Shown piece after piece: positions 5,182 through 5,198 of a stretch of 5,198 bases of DNA. The stretch covers positions 1-5,198 of the forward strand of contig CAKPDJ010000076.1 of the NCBI GenBank assembly GCA_934148875.1, in the 5' to 3' direction. A program made the translations under genes and the position numbers. Below the pieces are notes generated by a model. It ran no database searches and was not told where the DNA came from. It saw only the letters and a program-made list of their open reading frames with translations. This DNA comes from an uncultured Bacilli bacterium. GTDB lineage: Bacteria; Bacillota_I; Bacilli_A; RF39; UBA660. How positions within the stretch are numbered: position 1 is the stretch's first letter; every line of letters starts with the position of its first letter.

Positions 5182-5198
5182 AAATTTGAGAAACATAA

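Noticed and set aside
1..5198. CRISPR arrays, tRNA or rRNA genes, insertion sequences, toxin-antitoxin or defence genes
   Set aside because: No spaced direct repeats, no tRNA-like fold, no transposase or integrase and no defence motifs were seen on either strand.

Overview
The window is strongly AT-rich and, apart from its two ends, is tightly packed with genes that all lie on the minus strand. It reads right to left as obg, a membrane protein of unknown function, yebC, queH, an unrecognised 138-residue protein, a glyoxalase II-like metallo-hydrolase and a 102-residue membrane protein. The low GC, good AGGAGG-type ribosome binding sites, short gaps between genes and the protein sequences point to a low-GC Gram-positive (Bacillota), probably an uncultured Bacilli or Mollicutes-like lineage. 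That placement is an inference from style, not a database match. Every tryptophan codon I checked is TGG, no TGA lies inside a gene, and the seven stops are TAA (4) or TAG (3). The sequence therefore fits the standard bacterial code and gives no sign of the Mycoplasma UGA-Trp code.

Right part (2891-5198): a good sigma-A-type promoter (TTGAAT, 17-base spacer, TATTAT with extended -10) drives obg, the ribosome-associated GTPase. A five-segment membrane protein with a winged-helix-like cytoplasmic domain follows 14 bases later, with its ribosome binding site overlapping the obg stop. A separate extended -10 element near 5173-5181 points rightward, so a divergent plus-strand gene may begin just beyond the window.

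Middle part (2149-2932): yebC has its own candidate -10 box. It ends in a compact hairpin with a GUAA loop and a U-tract that overlaps its stop codon. Genes downstream must rely on readthrough of this hairpin or on a promoter I could not identify.

Left part (1-2128): queH, the 138-residue protein and the MBL-fold hydrolase look like one transcription unit. The hydrolase starts at TTG inside the last codons of the gene before it, with its ribosome binding site inside that gene. A clear terminator follows the hydrolase, and a small three-segment membrane protein sits between that terminator and a second, long hairpin terminator near the left edge.

Functionally this is mostly core translation biology: a ribosome-linked GTPase (Obg), a translation or regulatory factor (YebC) and a tRNA wobble-base modification enzyme (QueH), plus a probable metabolite hydrolase. 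I found no mobile element, CRISPR array, tRNA, rRNA, phage or defence system. The least explained items are the three proteins without a recognised family and the transcript punctuation around yebC and queH.
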